64,000 bases of DNA from Asticcacaulis aquaticus. Its GTDB lineage: Bacteria; Pseudomonadota; Alphaproteobacteria; Caulobacterales; Caulobacteraceae. The notes under the pieces are model-generated. The model searched no databases and was not told the origin of the DNA. It saw nothing but the letters and a program-made list of their open reading frames with translations. Positions 24,955-33,919 of this stretch are shown here, in pieces. Position 1 is the stretch's first letter; every line of letters begins with the position of its first letter. The stretch lies in contig NZ_JAQQKX010000014.1 in assembly GCF_028550415.1 (NCBI RefSeq), positions 1 to 64,000 on the forward strand. Direction: 5' to 3'. Made by a program: the position numbers and the translations under genes.

Positions 24955-26270
24955 GCGATTTCACCCCGGCCCTGGACATAGCGGATCGCATCCGTCGCGG
25001 TGAGACCACGGCTCAGGCGGTTGTGCGCGCGGCACTCGACGCGGCACGGGGCGACCCGTTCAACGCTTTTACGCGCGTGTTCGATAGCGCGCTTGACGAC
25101 GCTCAAGGTGTGGACGACGGGCGTCTCACCGGACCGCTGGCCGGGGTTCCGTTCGCGGTCAAGGACCTGTTCGACGTGGCGGGGCAGATAACCACGGCAG
25201 GCGCGCGGCTGCGTATCGACGCGCCCGCGGCGGTGCGGGACGCCGAGGCCGTGCGCCGGATGAAGGCGGCCGGGGCGATCCTGATCGGTACGCTGAACAT
25301 GGACGAATTCGCCTATGGCTTTGCGACCGTCAACGCCCATTTCGGCACGACAAAGAACCCGCACGATCCGGAGCGGCTGGCCGGCGGCTCGTCCGGCGGC
25401 TCGGCGGCCAGCGTCGCGGCGGGTCTTGTGCCCCTGTCGCTGGGGTCGGATACCAATGGCTCGGTGCGCGTGCCGTCGTCGCTGTGTGGCGTGTGGGGAA
25501 TGCGGCCCGCCGACGATACCATTCCGCTTGATGGTGTATTTCCGTTCGTGGAACTGCTCGATGCCGTCGGGCCGTTTGCCCGGACCAGCCGTGATTTGAA
25601 GACGCTGTACGAGGTTTTGTCCAGCACGACCCTGACCGGTGCGGCCGAGGGCTTGCGCGTGGCGCGGCTGGACGGATTTTTCGAGCGCAACGCCGCACCG
25701 GAGGCGCTCGACGCCGTTGAGGCCGTCATGACGCATCTGGGGTCGGATCTGGTCGCCGAATTGCCCGAAGCCGAAGGCGGACGGTCGGCGGGGTTTCTGA
25801 TGACGGCGGCCATGGGCGGGGCGCTGCATCTCAACACCTTGCGCGCTCGGGCGATGGATTACGACCCCGCCGTGCGCGACCGGCTGATCGCCGGGGCGTT
25901 GTTGCCGTCGGGGATACTGGCCAAGGCGCTGCATTATCGCGATATCTATCGCCAGACCTTCGCCAGACTGTTTGACCGGTTCGATATTCTGGTCGCGCCT
26001 GCGACGCCGGTCAGCGCGCCGCGTATCGATCAGGCGACCATTCTGATCGACGGCAAACCGGCCTCGGCGCGCGCCAATCTGGGCATCTATGCGCAGGCGA
26101 TTTCACCGACCGGCGCGGCGGTCGTGTCCGCGCCTTTGAAGACGTCGGGCCTGCCCATCGGGCTGCAATTCATCGCCAGACCGGGACGCGAGGGCGCGCT
26201 GTTCGCCCTGATGCACCGGCTGGAAGATGCGGGCGTATTGGGGTTCACGGAACCGGGGAGACGATCATGA
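24951..26270 (+). CDS. hpxY: AtzE/HpxY-like amidase
   Basis: The 439-residue protein is an amidase-signature enzyme with the full Ser-cisSer-Lys triad: K71 (PFAVKDLFD), S147 (GGSSGGS) and S171 (DTNGSVRVPSS). AtzE-type members hydrolyse small N-carboxy or N-carbamoyl amides, and HpxY of the Klebsiella purine cluster belongs to the same branch. It overlaps hpxX upstream and hpxW downstream by four bases each. Here it may act on an ureide late in purine breakdown, such as oxalurate or a relative. The exact substrate is inferred. Confidence 0.85.
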   Translation: MSDFTPALDIADRIRRGETTAQAVVRAALDAARGDPFNAFTRVFDSALDDAQGVDDGRLTGPLAGVPFAVKDLFDVAGQITTAGARLRIDAPAAVRDAEAVRRMKAAGAILIGTLNMDEFAYGFATVNAHFGTTKNPHDPERLAGGSSGGSAASVAAGLVPLSLGSDTNGSVRVPSSLCGVWGMRPADDTIPLDGVFPFVELLDAVGPFARTSRDLKTLYEVLSSTTLTGAAEGLRVARLDGFFERNAAPEALDAVEAVMTHLGSDLVAELPEAEGGRSAGFLMTAAMGGALHLNTLRARAMDYDPAVRDRLIAGALLPSGILAKALHYRDIYRQTFARLFDRFDILVAPATPVSAPRIDQATILIDGKPASARANLGIYAQAISPTGAAVVSAPLKTSGLPIGLQFIARPGREGALFALMHRLEDAGVLGFTEPGRRS

Positions 26271-27841
26271 TCCACACCCCATCGTCCCTCAAGGGCATGG
26301 TCACCTCGCCGCATCATCTGGCGTCGCAGGCCGGGCTCGATATCCTCAAGCGCGGCGGTACGGCGGCAGAAGCCGCCATTGCGGTCGCGGCGACCCTGGC
26401 CGTCGTCTATCCGCATATGAACTCGATCGGCGGCGACAGCTTCTGGATCGTGCGCGAACCGGACGGCAGGGTTCATGGCGTCAGCGCCTGTGGCGCGGCA
26501 GCACAAGCGGCGACGCTTGACCTCTATCAGGGTCACACCACCGTGCCGTGGCGCGGGCCTTTGGCGGCCAATACGGTGGCGGGGACGATTTCCGGGTGGG
26601 AAGCGCTGCTGGCCACGGTCAAAAACCCGCTGCCGCTGGAAAAGCTGCTGGAGCGCGCCATCGACTACGCCGAAACGGGCGTGGTGATCACCAAAGGTGG
26701 CGCGGAAATTGCCGCCGCCAAGGACGCCGAACTGCGCGATCAGTATGGTTATGGCGCCGTGTTCCGGCCCGATGGCGCGCCCCTGCGCGAAGGGCAGGTG
26801 CTGAAGCAACCGGCGCTGGCGCGGACGCTGAAAAAGCTGGCCCATTATGGGTTGCGCGATTTCTACGAAGGCCATGTGGCGAAGGAGATTGCCGCCGATC
26901 TCAAGGCCGCCGGGTCGCCGGTGTCGGCGGAGGATCTGAAGGCGCATGCCGCCACCACGCCCGTGCCTCTCACGACGCAAATCGGTGGCGCGAACCTGTA
27001 CAATATGACTCCGCCGACGCAGGGCTTCGCGTCGTTGCTGATACTGGCGCTGTATGACCGCTTGAAGGTTGTCGGCACCGAACATTTCGCCCATGTCCAT
27101 GGCCTGATCGAAGCGACCAAACAGGCGTTTCTGCTGCGGGACACACATATCGGCGACCCGGCTTATATGGATTTCGATGCGCAGGGTCTGTTGTCGGATA
27201 CGATGGCGCTCGATGCTTTGGCCGCGAAAATCGACCGCCAGACAGCCCTGCCATGGCCGCACATACCTCAGGAGGGCGATACCGTCTGGTTCGGCGTGAT
27301 CGATAGCGAAGGCCGTGCCGTAAGTGCTATCCAATCGACCTATTTCGAGTTCGGCTCGGGTATCGTCCTGCCGCAAACCGGGATCATCTGGCAGAACCGC
27401 GGCGCGTCATTCCGGTTGACCGAGACGGGGTGGAACGCTCTAAAACCGGGGCGTAAGCCGTTCCATACGCTCAATCCCGCGCTGGCCGTGTTCGACGACG
27501 GGCGGGTGATGAGCTACGGCACCATGGGCGGCGAAGGGCAGCCTCAGACACAAGCCGCCGTGTTTTCGCGCTACGCCGCCGGTGTGCCGCTCCAGATTTC
27601 GGTGATCATGCCGCGCTGGCTGCTGGGCAAGACCTGGGGGGAGGAGAGCGTGACGCTCAAGCTGGAGGAGCGTTTCGATCCGGCCTTGATTGCACAGTTG
27701 AAAGACGCCGGGCATCAGGTTGAAATACTTCCGCATTTTACCTCGGTCATGGGCCATGCCGGGGCGCTGGTGCGTCATGCCGATGGTCGTATCGAAGGTG
27801 CGACCGATCCGCGGTCCGACGGGAGCGTGGCCGCATGGTAG
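26267..27841 (+). CDS. hpxW: oxamate amidohydrolase (HpxW-like, gamma-glutamyltransferase fold)
   Basis: The 524-residue protein belongs to the gamma-glutamyltranspeptidase Ntn-hydrolase family. It shows the N-terminal SPHHLASQAGLDILKRGGTAAEAAIA and the autoprocessing region GDTVWFGVID, where T339 is the likely nucleophile. The later GTMGGEGQPQ motif is also typical. No signal peptide is present, unlike exported gamma-glutamyltransferases. The neighbours hpxX, hpxY and hpxZ identify it as HpxW, which hydrolyses oxamate to oxalate and ammonia at the end of the oxalurate branch. The start overlaps the amidase stop. Confidence 0.85.
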   Translation: MIHTPSSLKGMVTSPHHLASQAGLDILKRGGTAAEAAIAVAATLAVVYPHMNSIGGDSFWIVREPDGRVHGVSACGAAAQAATLDLYQGHTTVPWRGPLAANTVAGTISGWEALLATVKNPLPLEKLLERAIDYAETGVVITKGGAEIAAAKDAELRDQYGYGAVFRPDGAPLREGQVLKQPALARTLKKLAHYGLRDFYEGHVAKEIAADLKAAGSPVSAEDLKAHAATTPVPLTTQIGGANLYNMTPPTQGFASLLILALYDRLKVVGTEHFAHVHGLIEATKQAFLLRDTHIGDPAYMDFDAQGLLSDTMALDALAAKIDRQTALPWPHIPQEGDTVWFGVIDSEGRAVSAIQSTYFEFGSGIVLPQTGIIWQNRGASFRLTETGWNALKPGRKPFHTLNPALAVFDDGRVMSYGTMGGEGQPQTQAAVFSRYAAGVPLQISVIMPRWLLGKTWGEESVTLKLEERFDPALIAQLKDAGHQVEILPHFTSVMGHAGALVRHADGRIEGATDPRSDGSVAAW

Positions 27842-29070
27842 GGGGTATTCGCGCGGTCGAGCGTTGCGATGCGCTGAAACGCCCGCCCTATTCGCAAGGC
27901 GCGGATATGCTGTTTCGTCCATACCTCAGCGCGGCGCACGACGCGACGATAGCGCAACTGACGGCGTGGATGTCAGAGGCGGGGATGACCGTGCGCCTTG
28001 ATTCCGCCGGGAATGTGGTGGGGCGGTATGAGGGGGCCGGTGATAAGTCTCTGATCATCGCGTCACATATCGACTCCGTCCGCGATGGCGGAGCCTATGA
28101 CGGGCCGCTGGGGGTCATGCTCGGCATCGAGGTCGTGGCGGCGTTGAACGCGCAGAATATCCGCCTGCCGTTCGCCATCGAAATCTACGCCTTCGGCGAC
28201 GAAGAAGGTTCACGCTTTCCGGCCTCGATGCTCTGTTCGCGCGCCGTGTGCGGGCAGATCGATGCGAGCGTGCTGGACGTGGCTGACCGCGACGACGTGA
28301 CCTTGTCGGCGGCACTGGAATCGTTCGGTCTGAGCCGCGACACCTTCCTCACCGCGCGGCGCGATCCGTCTGAGCTGATCGGCTATCTGGAGGCTCATAT
28401 CGAACAGGGCCCGGTGCTGGAGGCCGAGGGTCTGGCGCTGGGGGTGGTGACCTCGATTGCCTGTCAGAAGCGGTTCGAGGTCACCGTCACAGGCGTGGCC
28501 GGTCACGCCGGCACCAATTCCATGACCCTGCGCAAGGACGCCCTTGCCGCCGCGGCGGAAATGATCCTGGCCATTGAGGCCGTGGCGCAGGCCGGGCCCG
28601 AAGACCTTGTCGCCACCGTGGGGCGCATGGCGGTCGGCCCCAATGCGCCGAACGTAGTGCCGGGCGAGGTGGTCTTCACCATCGACGTGCGTGCCGGGAC
28701 CGAAGCCCCGCGCGATCAGGCGGCGGACGCGATTTTACAACGGATTCAGCAGATTGCGGCTAAACGCGAAACCCCTGCCTCAACGCGCCTGATTCACGAT
28801 CTGCCCGCCGCGCCGTGTGATCCATCAATGATGGACAAGCTGTCGCGTGCGGTTACGAGTATGACCGGCAAGGCCGCGCGGCCCATCGTGTCCGGTGCGG
28901 GGCACGACGCCATGGCCTTTGCCGGGATCACGCCGACCGCCATGCTGTTCATCCGTTGTAAGGACGGGATCAGCCACAATCCACGTGAGGCCGTCGATCC
29001 TGTCGATGTCGACCTCGCTTTCCGGGCCATGCTGGCCTTTGTACAGGACCTTGGAACGACCGATGAGTGA
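27835..29070 (+). CDS. allantoate amidohydrolase (M20 family)
   Basis: The 411-residue protein is an M20-type zinc hydrolase with metal-binding ASHIDSVRDGGAYDGPLGV, EEGSRFPASMLCSR and AHIEQGPVLE, and a late GAGHDAMAFA segment. In this context it should convert allantoate to ureidoglycine, ammonia and CO2. N-carbamoyl-amino-acid hydrolases have the same fold and cannot be excluded on motifs alone, but the flanking genes leave little doubt. The start overlaps the hpxW stop by seven bases. Confidence 0.88.
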   Translation: MVGGIRAVERCDALKRPPYSQGADMLFRPYLSAAHDATIAQLTAWMSEAGMTVRLDSAGNVVGRYEGAGDKSLIIASHIDSVRDGGAYDGPLGVMLGIEVVAALNAQNIRLPFAIEIYAFGDEEGSRFPASMLCSRAVCGQIDASVLDVADRDDVTLSAALESFGLSRDTFLTARRDPSELIGYLEAHIEQGPVLEAEGLALGVVTSIACQKRFEVTVTGVAGHAGTNSMTLRKDALAAAAEMILAIEAVAQAGPEDLVATVGRMAVGPNAPNVVPGEVVFTIDVRAGTEAPRDQAADAILQRIQQIAAKRETPASTRLIHDLPAAPCDPSMMDKLSRAVTSMTGKAARPIVSGAGHDAMAFAGITPTAMLFIRCKDGISHNPREAVDPVDVDLAFRAMLAFVQDLGTTDE

Positions 29071-30286
29071 CTTTTTTGGCGAGATCAATCCGCCGCAACG
29101 CCTGCTGATGGGGCCGGGGCCGGTCAATGCCCACCCACGCGTGCTGCGGGCCATGTCGGCGGACCTGCTGGGGCAGTTCGACCCGGAAATGACCGCCTAT
29201 ATGAACGAGGTGATGGCGCTCTATCGTGGCGTGTTTCAGACGCAGAACCGCTGGACCTTTCTGATCGACGGCACGGCGCGCGCGGGGATCGAGGCGGCGC
29301 TGGTGTCGCTGATCGAACCGGGATCGAAGGTGCTGATCGTGCGGTCGGGGCGCTTCGGTCTGCTGCTGACCGAAATCGCCGAGCGTCTGGGCGCAGCCTA
29401 TTCGACGGTCGATGCGCCGTGGGGCGAGGTCGTGCCGATGGCGCGTATCCGTGAAGCGGCGCTCGATTACCGGCCGCATGTGATCGCTTGCGTCCACGGC
29501 GACACTTCGACGACCATGGCCCAGCCGCTGGAAGGCCTGGGCGAATTGTGTCGCGAAATCGGGGCCCTGTCCTATGTCGATGCCACCGCGACGCTCGGTG
29601 GGATGGCGGTCGAGGCGGACAAATGGGGCGCCGATATCGTCACGGGCGGTCTGCAAAAGTGTATGGGCGGACCGTCGGGCTCGGCGCCGATCACCATCTC
29701 CGACCGGGCAGCAGAGTTCATTTTCAGCCGTCGTCACACCGAAAAAGGTATCCGCACAACCGACGCCGAAGACGGCGATCGCGCGCGTATCGGCTCGAAC
29801 TATTTCGACTTGGCCATGATCATGGATTACTGGTCGGACAAGCGGCTCAACCACCATACCGAGGCAACGACCATGCTGTACGGGGCGCGGGAATGCGCGC
29901 GGCTGGTGCTGGCCGAAGGGCTTGAGACGCGCTTTGAACGTCACGCCAAGGCCGGGGCCGCGATGGCCGCCGGGGCGCGGGCGATGGGGCTGAGCGTCTA
30001 TGGCGACGACCGCTATCGTATGACCAATGTCACCGGCATCCATATTCCGGCGGGCCTCGATGACGCCGCCGTGCGCCGTCGGATGCGCGAGGATTTCGAG
30101 ATCGAGATCGGTACGGCGTTTGGCCCCTTGCAGGGGAAAATCTGGCGCATCGGGGCGATGGGCTATAATGCCATGAAGCATAAGGTGCTGATTACGCTGG
30201 GGGCTTTGGAGGCGTGTCTGCGCGCCGAAGGGTTTGCGGTGACAGGGTCGGGGGTGGATGCGGCGCTTGAGGTCTTCAATGGCTGA
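29063..30286 (+). CDS. pucG: (S)-ureidoglycine-glyoxylate aminotransferase
   Basis: The 407-residue PLP enzyme is a class V aminotransferase. The N-terminal LLMGPGPVNAHPRVLRAM and the lysine in TGGLQKCMGGPSGSAPI (Schiff-base site) are typical of the alanine-glyoxylate/ureidoglycine-glyoxylate branch. It would transfer the amino group of ureidoglycine to glyoxylate, giving oxalurate and glycine. That is consistent with the HpxW oxamate step in the same operon. The ATG overlaps the allantoate hydrolase stop by eight bases (ATGAGTGA). Confidence 0.88.
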   Translation: MSDFFGEINPPQRLLMGPGPVNAHPRVLRAMSADLLGQFDPEMTAYMNEVMALYRGVFQTQNRWTFLIDGTARAGIEAALVSLIEPGSKVLIVRSGRFGLLLTEIAERLGAAYSTVDAPWGEVVPMARIREAALDYRPHVIACVHGDTSTTMAQPLEGLGELCREIGALSYVDATATLGGMAVEADKWGADIVTGGLQKCMGGPSGSAPITISDRAAEFIFSRRHTEKGIRTTDAEDGDRARIGSNYFDLAMIMDYWSDKRLNHHTEATTMLYGARECARLVLAEGLETRFERHAKAGAAMAAGARAMGLSVYGDDRYRMTNVTGIHIPAGLDDAAVRRRMREDFEIEIGTAFGPLQGKIWRIGAMGYNAMKHKVLITLGALEACLRAEGFAVTGSGVDAALEVFNG

Positions 30287-31178
30287 TTATCCTCGCGACA
30301 TGATCGGTTACGGTCAAACCCCGCCGGACGCCCAATGGCCGAACGGGGCGCGCATCGCCGTGCAGTTCGTCATCAATTACGAAGAAGGCGGCGAGAACAA
30401 CATCCTGCATGGCGACAAGGGCTCGGAGGCTTTCCTGTCGGAAATGGTCGGCGCCCAGAGCCATGTCGGCACGCGGTCGATGGCCATGGAAAGCCTGTAC
30501 GAATACGGATCGCGCGCCGGGTTCTGGCGGCTGCATCGCCTGTTCACCGAACGCAGCGCGCCGGTGACCGTTTATGGCGTGGCGACCGCGATGGAACGTC
30601 ATCCGGACGCCGTCGAGGCCATGCTGAAAGCCGATTGGGAGGTCGCCACCCACGGCTATAAGTGGATCGACTATCAGTATGTCGATGAAGAGGTTGAGCG
30701 CGAGCATATTGCCAAAGCCATCGACATCCACACGCGCCTGACCGGATCGCGGCCTTTGGGCTGGTATCAGGGCCGGACCTCGCCCAATACGGCGCGGCTG
30801 GTGGTCGAGGAAGGCGGTTTTACCTACGACGCGGACTCGTACGCCGACGATCTGCCCTATTACGACACGCGGTATGGCAAACCCCAACTGATTGTGCCCT
30901 ATACGCTCGACGCCAATGATATGAAGTTCGTGGCGCTGAACGGGTTTGAGGACGGCGAGCCGTTTTTCCGCTATCTGCGCGACACCTTCGATCAGTTGTA
31001 TAAGGAAGGAGGCCGCATGATGTCGATCGGCCTGCACGGACGTGTGGCCGGTAAGCCTGCGCGGGCTGCGGCCGTGGCGCGCTTCCTCGATCATGTACTG
31101 AGCCATGATGACGCCTGGGTAGCGCGCCGCATCGACATCGCCAACCACTGGCTGAAGGTGCATCCTCATGCAGATTAA
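30279..31178 (+). CDS. puuE: allantoinase, PuuE type (polysaccharide-deacetylase fold)
   Basis: The 299-residue protein matches metal-independent PuuE allantoinases: YPRDMIGYGQTPPDAQWPNGARIAVQFV, NYEEGGENNILHGD and WEVATHGYKWIDYQY. PuuE opens allantoin to allantoate. It replaces the amidohydrolase-type allantoinase, for which no gene is seen. The start was set at MADYPRD, which overlaps the aminotransferase stop by eight bases (ATGGCTGA); the next gene overlaps by 11. Confidence 0.92.
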   Translation: MADYPRDMIGYGQTPPDAQWPNGARIAVQFVINYEEGGENNILHGDKGSEAFLSEMVGAQSHVGTRSMAMESLYEYGSRAGFWRLHRLFTERSAPVTVYGVATAMERHPDAVEAMLKADWEVATHGYKWIDYQYVDEEVEREHIAKAIDIHTRLTGSRPLGWYQGRTSPNTARLVVEEGGFTYDADSYADDLPYYDTRYGKPQLIVPYTLDANDMKFVALNGFEDGEPFFRYLRDTFDQLYKEGGRMMSIGLHGRVAGKPARAAAVARFLDHVLSHDDAWVARRIDIANHWLKVHPHAD

Positions 31179-31548
31179 CGATCCCATCCTGCTTAAGGAG
31201 ATGATTACGGCCTTTTATGCTTATGAGGCGGCACTGATGGCCGACAATATCCCGGCTATGGACGCGCTGTTCCGTGATGCGCCGGAAACCGTGCGCTACG
31301 GCGTCGGCGAAGTCCTATACGGCATCGAGGAAATCCGTGCGTTCCGCAAAGGCCGGGGCGGTTCGCCGCAGCGTAGGCTAGGTCGCGTGGAGATCACGGT
31401 CTATGGTGAGGCGTTCGCCACCGCCAATGCTGAGTTTTTCCGCGAAGGCTCCGACAAACGGGGCCGTCAGTCGCAGTCATGGGTCAAATTCGCCGACGGC
31501 TGGAAGGTGGTGTCGGCGCATGTCTCGCTTGAAGGGGCCGCCTCATGA
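31168..31548 (+). CDS. hpxZ: HpxZ/AtzH-like protein (DUF3225)
   Basis: The 126-residue protein has the NTF2-like cone fold of DUF3225: MITAFYAYEAALMADNIPAMDALFRDAPETVRYGVGE followed by GRVEITVYGEAFATANAEF and SQSWVKFADGWKVVSAHVS. HpxZ is encoded with hpxWXY in Klebsiella, and AtzH in the s-triazine pathway is a relative acting on 1,3-dicarboxyurea. The function in purine breakdown is not settled. It is cytoplasmic and coupled to both neighbours by overlap. Confidence 0.85.
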   Translation: MQINDPILLKEMITAFYAYEAALMADNIPAMDALFRDAPETVRYGVGEVLYGIEEIRAFRKGRGGSPQRRLGRVEITVYGEAFATANAEFFREGSDKRGRQSQSWVKFADGWKVVSAHVSLEGAAS

Positions 31549-32048
31549 GCGATATCAACACCCTGACGCGTAAAGCCTTTATCGAACGCTTTGGCCTGTT
31601 GTTCGAGCATAATCCGTGGATCGTGGCTCAGGCCGAGACGATGCGGCCCTTTGCCGATCCTGAGGCCCTGCACGCCGGGTTCATGAAGGTGGTGGCGCAC
31701 TCCGGCCCCGAAGCGCAACTGGCGCTGCTGCGCGCCCACCCCAAACTGGCCGACAAGGCGCAGGTCAAGGCAGGCCTGACGAAAGAGTCGGCCTCCGAAC
31801 AGGCTTCGGTGGGCCTCAATGCCCTGACCGAAGCGGAGTTTGCCCGGTTCCATGAACTGAACACGGCCTATGAGACGCGTTTCGGCTTCCCGTTCATCAT
31901 CGCCGTGCGGCTGGCGGGGGGCAAGGCGGGTATATTGAACGCCATGGAAACGCGGCTCGGCAACGACGCAGAGACCGAATTCGCGACGGCCTTGTCCGAG
32001 GTCGGCAAGATCGTCTGGCTGCGCCTGAAAGACGTGGTGACACCATGA
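31545..32048 (+). CDS. uraD: OHCU decarboxylase
   Basis: The 167-residue protein carries the family motifs LLRAHPKLADKAQ (with the catalytic histidine), ESASEQASVGLNAL and YETRFGFPFIIAV. UraD decarboxylates 2-oxo-4-hydroxy-4-carboxy-5-ureidoimidazoline to S-allantoin, the third step after urate oxidation. UraH, which supplies its substrate, is encoded two genes downstream. The ATG overlaps the hpxZ stop. Confidence 0.93.
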   Translation: MSDINTLTRKAFIERFGLLFEHNPWIVAQAETMRPFADPEALHAGFMKVVAHSGPEAQLALLRAHPKLADKAQVKAGLTKESASEQASVGLNALTEAEFARFHELNTAYETRFGFPFIIAVRLAGGKAGILNAMETRLGNDAETEFATALSEVGKIVWLRLKDVVTP

Positions 32049-33439
32049 GTCTTGCCGAGCACAATACCCGCGTCCGTCACGATCTCGACTGTCTGAACTA
32101 CCCCGGCAGCGACTGGACCACGCCGCAAACCTCACCCGAAGGCCACGTCTATGACGTGATCATCGTCGGCGGTGGGCAGTCGGGCTTAGGCGCGGCGTTT
32201 GGTCTGAAGCGCGAGCGGATCAGCAATATCCTGATCCTCGACGAATGCCCCGAAGGCTTCGAGGGGCCGTGGGAAACCTATGCCCGCATGGTGACGCTCA
32301 GGACGCCGAAAACGATCACCTCGATCGATCAGGGGCTGCCGTCGCTGACCTTCCGCGCCTTCTGGGAAGCCCAGCACGGGCCGGATGGCTGGGCGAAGGT
32401 CGACAAGATCCCGCGTGGAGACTGGATGGCCTATCTGCGCTGGTTCCGGCAGGTGCTCGATTTGCCCGTGGTGAACGACGTCCGATTGATGCGCATCGAA
32501 CCCTTGGGAGGCCTGTTCCGGCTGCACACGACCGGAGCGACCTATCTGGCGCGCAAGGTTATCCTCGCGACGGGTATTCAGGGCGGTGGCGAATGGCATA
32601 CGCCGGACATGATCAAGGCTCTGCCGCGGCACCTCTATGCCCATACGTCCGAAGCCATCGATGTCGAGGCGCTGAAAGGCAAGCATGTCGGTATTCTCGG
32701 GGGGGGGGCGTCGGCGTTTGACAATGCGCATCATATCCTCGACGCCGGGGTGGGTGAGGCGCACGTCTTCGTTCGTCGCAAAGCCTTGCCGCGCATCAAT
32801 CCGATCCGTCATATGGAGGCGGCGGGCCTGATCCCGCGCTTTGGGGCTTTGTCGGATGCGGATAAGTACGCGGCGATTTCGCACTTTTTCAAATTCAATC
32901 AACCGCCTACGAACGATACCTTTGCGCGGGCAGCGGCGCATGAGGGCTTTCATCTGCATACCGGCGCACCATGGCAAGCGGTGCGTGAGCGCGACGGCAA
33001 GGCTGTGGTGACGACGCCGCAGGGCGAACATGTTTTCGATTTTCTGATCATCTCGACGGGTCTGGTCACCGATCCGGCCCTGCGACCTGAATTGGCCGAG
33101 CTTGAGGCCGGGATCGCGCGCTGGGGCGACGTCTATGCCGCGCCGGAGGATGTGAAGAACGGCCTGCTTGACGCCCACCCCTATCTGGGCGCAGGCTTTG
33201 CCTTCAAAGGACGCGATGCGGCGGCGGACGCGAAATTGCACGGCCTGTTTGCCTTCAACTATTCGGCCCTTATCAATTTCGGCCTGTCGGCCTCGGCCCT
33301 GTCGGGGCTCAAATACGCCCTGCCGAAGCTGTGCGGGGCGGTGGCCGATCAGCTGTTCCTCGACGACCGTGAGAGCCGTTTGAACGCCTATTTTAGTTAT
33401 GACGAGCCGGAATTTACCGGCGAATGGAGCCCGAAATGA
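32045..33439 (+). CDS. hpyO: FAD-dependent urate hydroxylase, HpyO type
   Basis: The 464-residue protein has two dinucleotide-binding motifs: VGGGQSGLGAAFGL near residue 40 for FAD and LGGGASAFDNAHH near residue 225 for NAD(P)H. This architecture belongs to the flavin monooxygenase type and not to HpxO, which has a single Rossmann domain of the p-hydroxybenzoate-hydroxylase type. Its place between uraD and uraH, in a cluster that lacks uricase, PuuD and HpxO, identifies it as the urate-oxidising enzyme. It would make 5-hydroxyisourate. The family name HpyO is assigned from context and remembered similarity. Confidence 0.75.
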   Translation: MSLAEHNTRVRHDLDCLNYPGSDWTTPQTSPEGHVYDVIIVGGGQSGLGAAFGLKRERISNILILDECPEGFEGPWETYARMVTLRTPKTITSIDQGLPSLTFRAFWEAQHGPDGWAKVDKIPRGDWMAYLRWFRQVLDLPVVNDVRLMRIEPLGGLFRLHTTGATYLARKVILATGIQGGGEWHTPDMIKALPRHLYAHTSEAIDVEALKGKHVGILGGGASAFDNAHHILDAGVGEAHVFVRRKALPRINPIRHMEAAGLIPRFGALSDADKYAAISHFFKFNQPPTNDTFARAAAHEGFHLHTGAPWQAVRERDGKAVVTTPQGEHVFDFLIISTGLVTDPALRPELAELEAGIARWGDVYAAPEDVKNGLLDAHPYLGAGFAFKGRDAAADAKLHGLFAFNYSALINFGLSASALSGLKYALPKLCGAVADQLFLDDRESRLNAYFSYDEPEFTGEWSPK

Positions 33440-33765
33440 GCCTGTCCACCCACGTTCTCGATACGGCCAGCGGCGTGCCGGCGGCGGATATGGGCCTGCA
33501 CCTGCTGCGCGGACGCGAGGTGCTGTTTGCGGGCCGGACCAATGCGGACGGGCGCTGCAATGGCCTGCGTGAACTGGAGCTTGAGGTAGGTGTGTATCGG
33601 CTGGAGTTCGATGTGGCCGACTATTTCCGCAGCAAGGGTGTCGATCTGCCCGATCCGCCGTTTCTGGATCGCGTCGGCATTGACTTCGGCATGGGCGGCG
33701 AAGGGCATTATCATGTACCTCTGCTGGTCAGCCCGTATGGCTATTCGACCTATCGGGGGAGCTGA
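33436..33765 (+). CDS. uraH: 5-hydroxyisourate hydrolase
   Basis: The 109-residue protein is a transthyretin-like HIU hydrolase: LSTHVLDTASGVPAADM at the N-terminus and the diagnostic YRGS C-terminus, with HYHVPLLVSPYGYSTY before it. It hydrolyses 5-hydroxyisourate to OHCU. The start (ATGA overlap with the hydroxylase stop) was preferred over an ATG four codons upstream. It is the last gene before the palindromic element that separates the two halves of the purine cluster. Confidence 0.94.
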   Translation: MSLSTHVLDTASGVPAADMGLHLLRGREVLFAGRTNADGRCNGLRELELEVGVYRLEFDVADYFRSKGVDLPDPPFLDRVGIDFGMGGEGHYHVPLLVSPYGYSTYRGS

Positions 33766-33788
33766 GGGATGGGAAGCGATATACATAT

Positions 33789-33903
33789 CCCCTCTCCCTT
33801 GAGGGAGAGGGTGGCCGACAGGCCGGGTGAGGGGGAACTGTTAACCCGAACGCTACTGCACCATTTCCCCCTCACCCCAACCCTCTCCCTCAAGGGAGAG
33901 GGG
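33789..33903. mobile_element. MITE-like palindromic element (115 bp) inside the purine cluster
   Basis: Perfect 24-bp terminal inverted repeats (33789-33812 and 33880-33903, CCCCTCTCCCTTGAGGGAGAGGGT) enclose a second inverted pair (GGGTGAGGGGGAA / TTCCCCCTCACCC). It fills the only large gap in the purine operon, between uraH and xdhA, and ends 16 nt before the xdhA start. On RNA it would fold into a long hairpin and may reduce or process read-through. Confidence 0.8.
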
Positions 33904-33919
33904 GCTTTAGGGAAGCCCT

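Noticed and set aside
26267-27841. Ordinary gamma-glutamyltransferase for glutathione
   Set aside because: The fold is the same, but there is no signal peptide and the gene lies between hpxY and allantoate amidohydrolase, so oxamate amidohydrolase is the better call.
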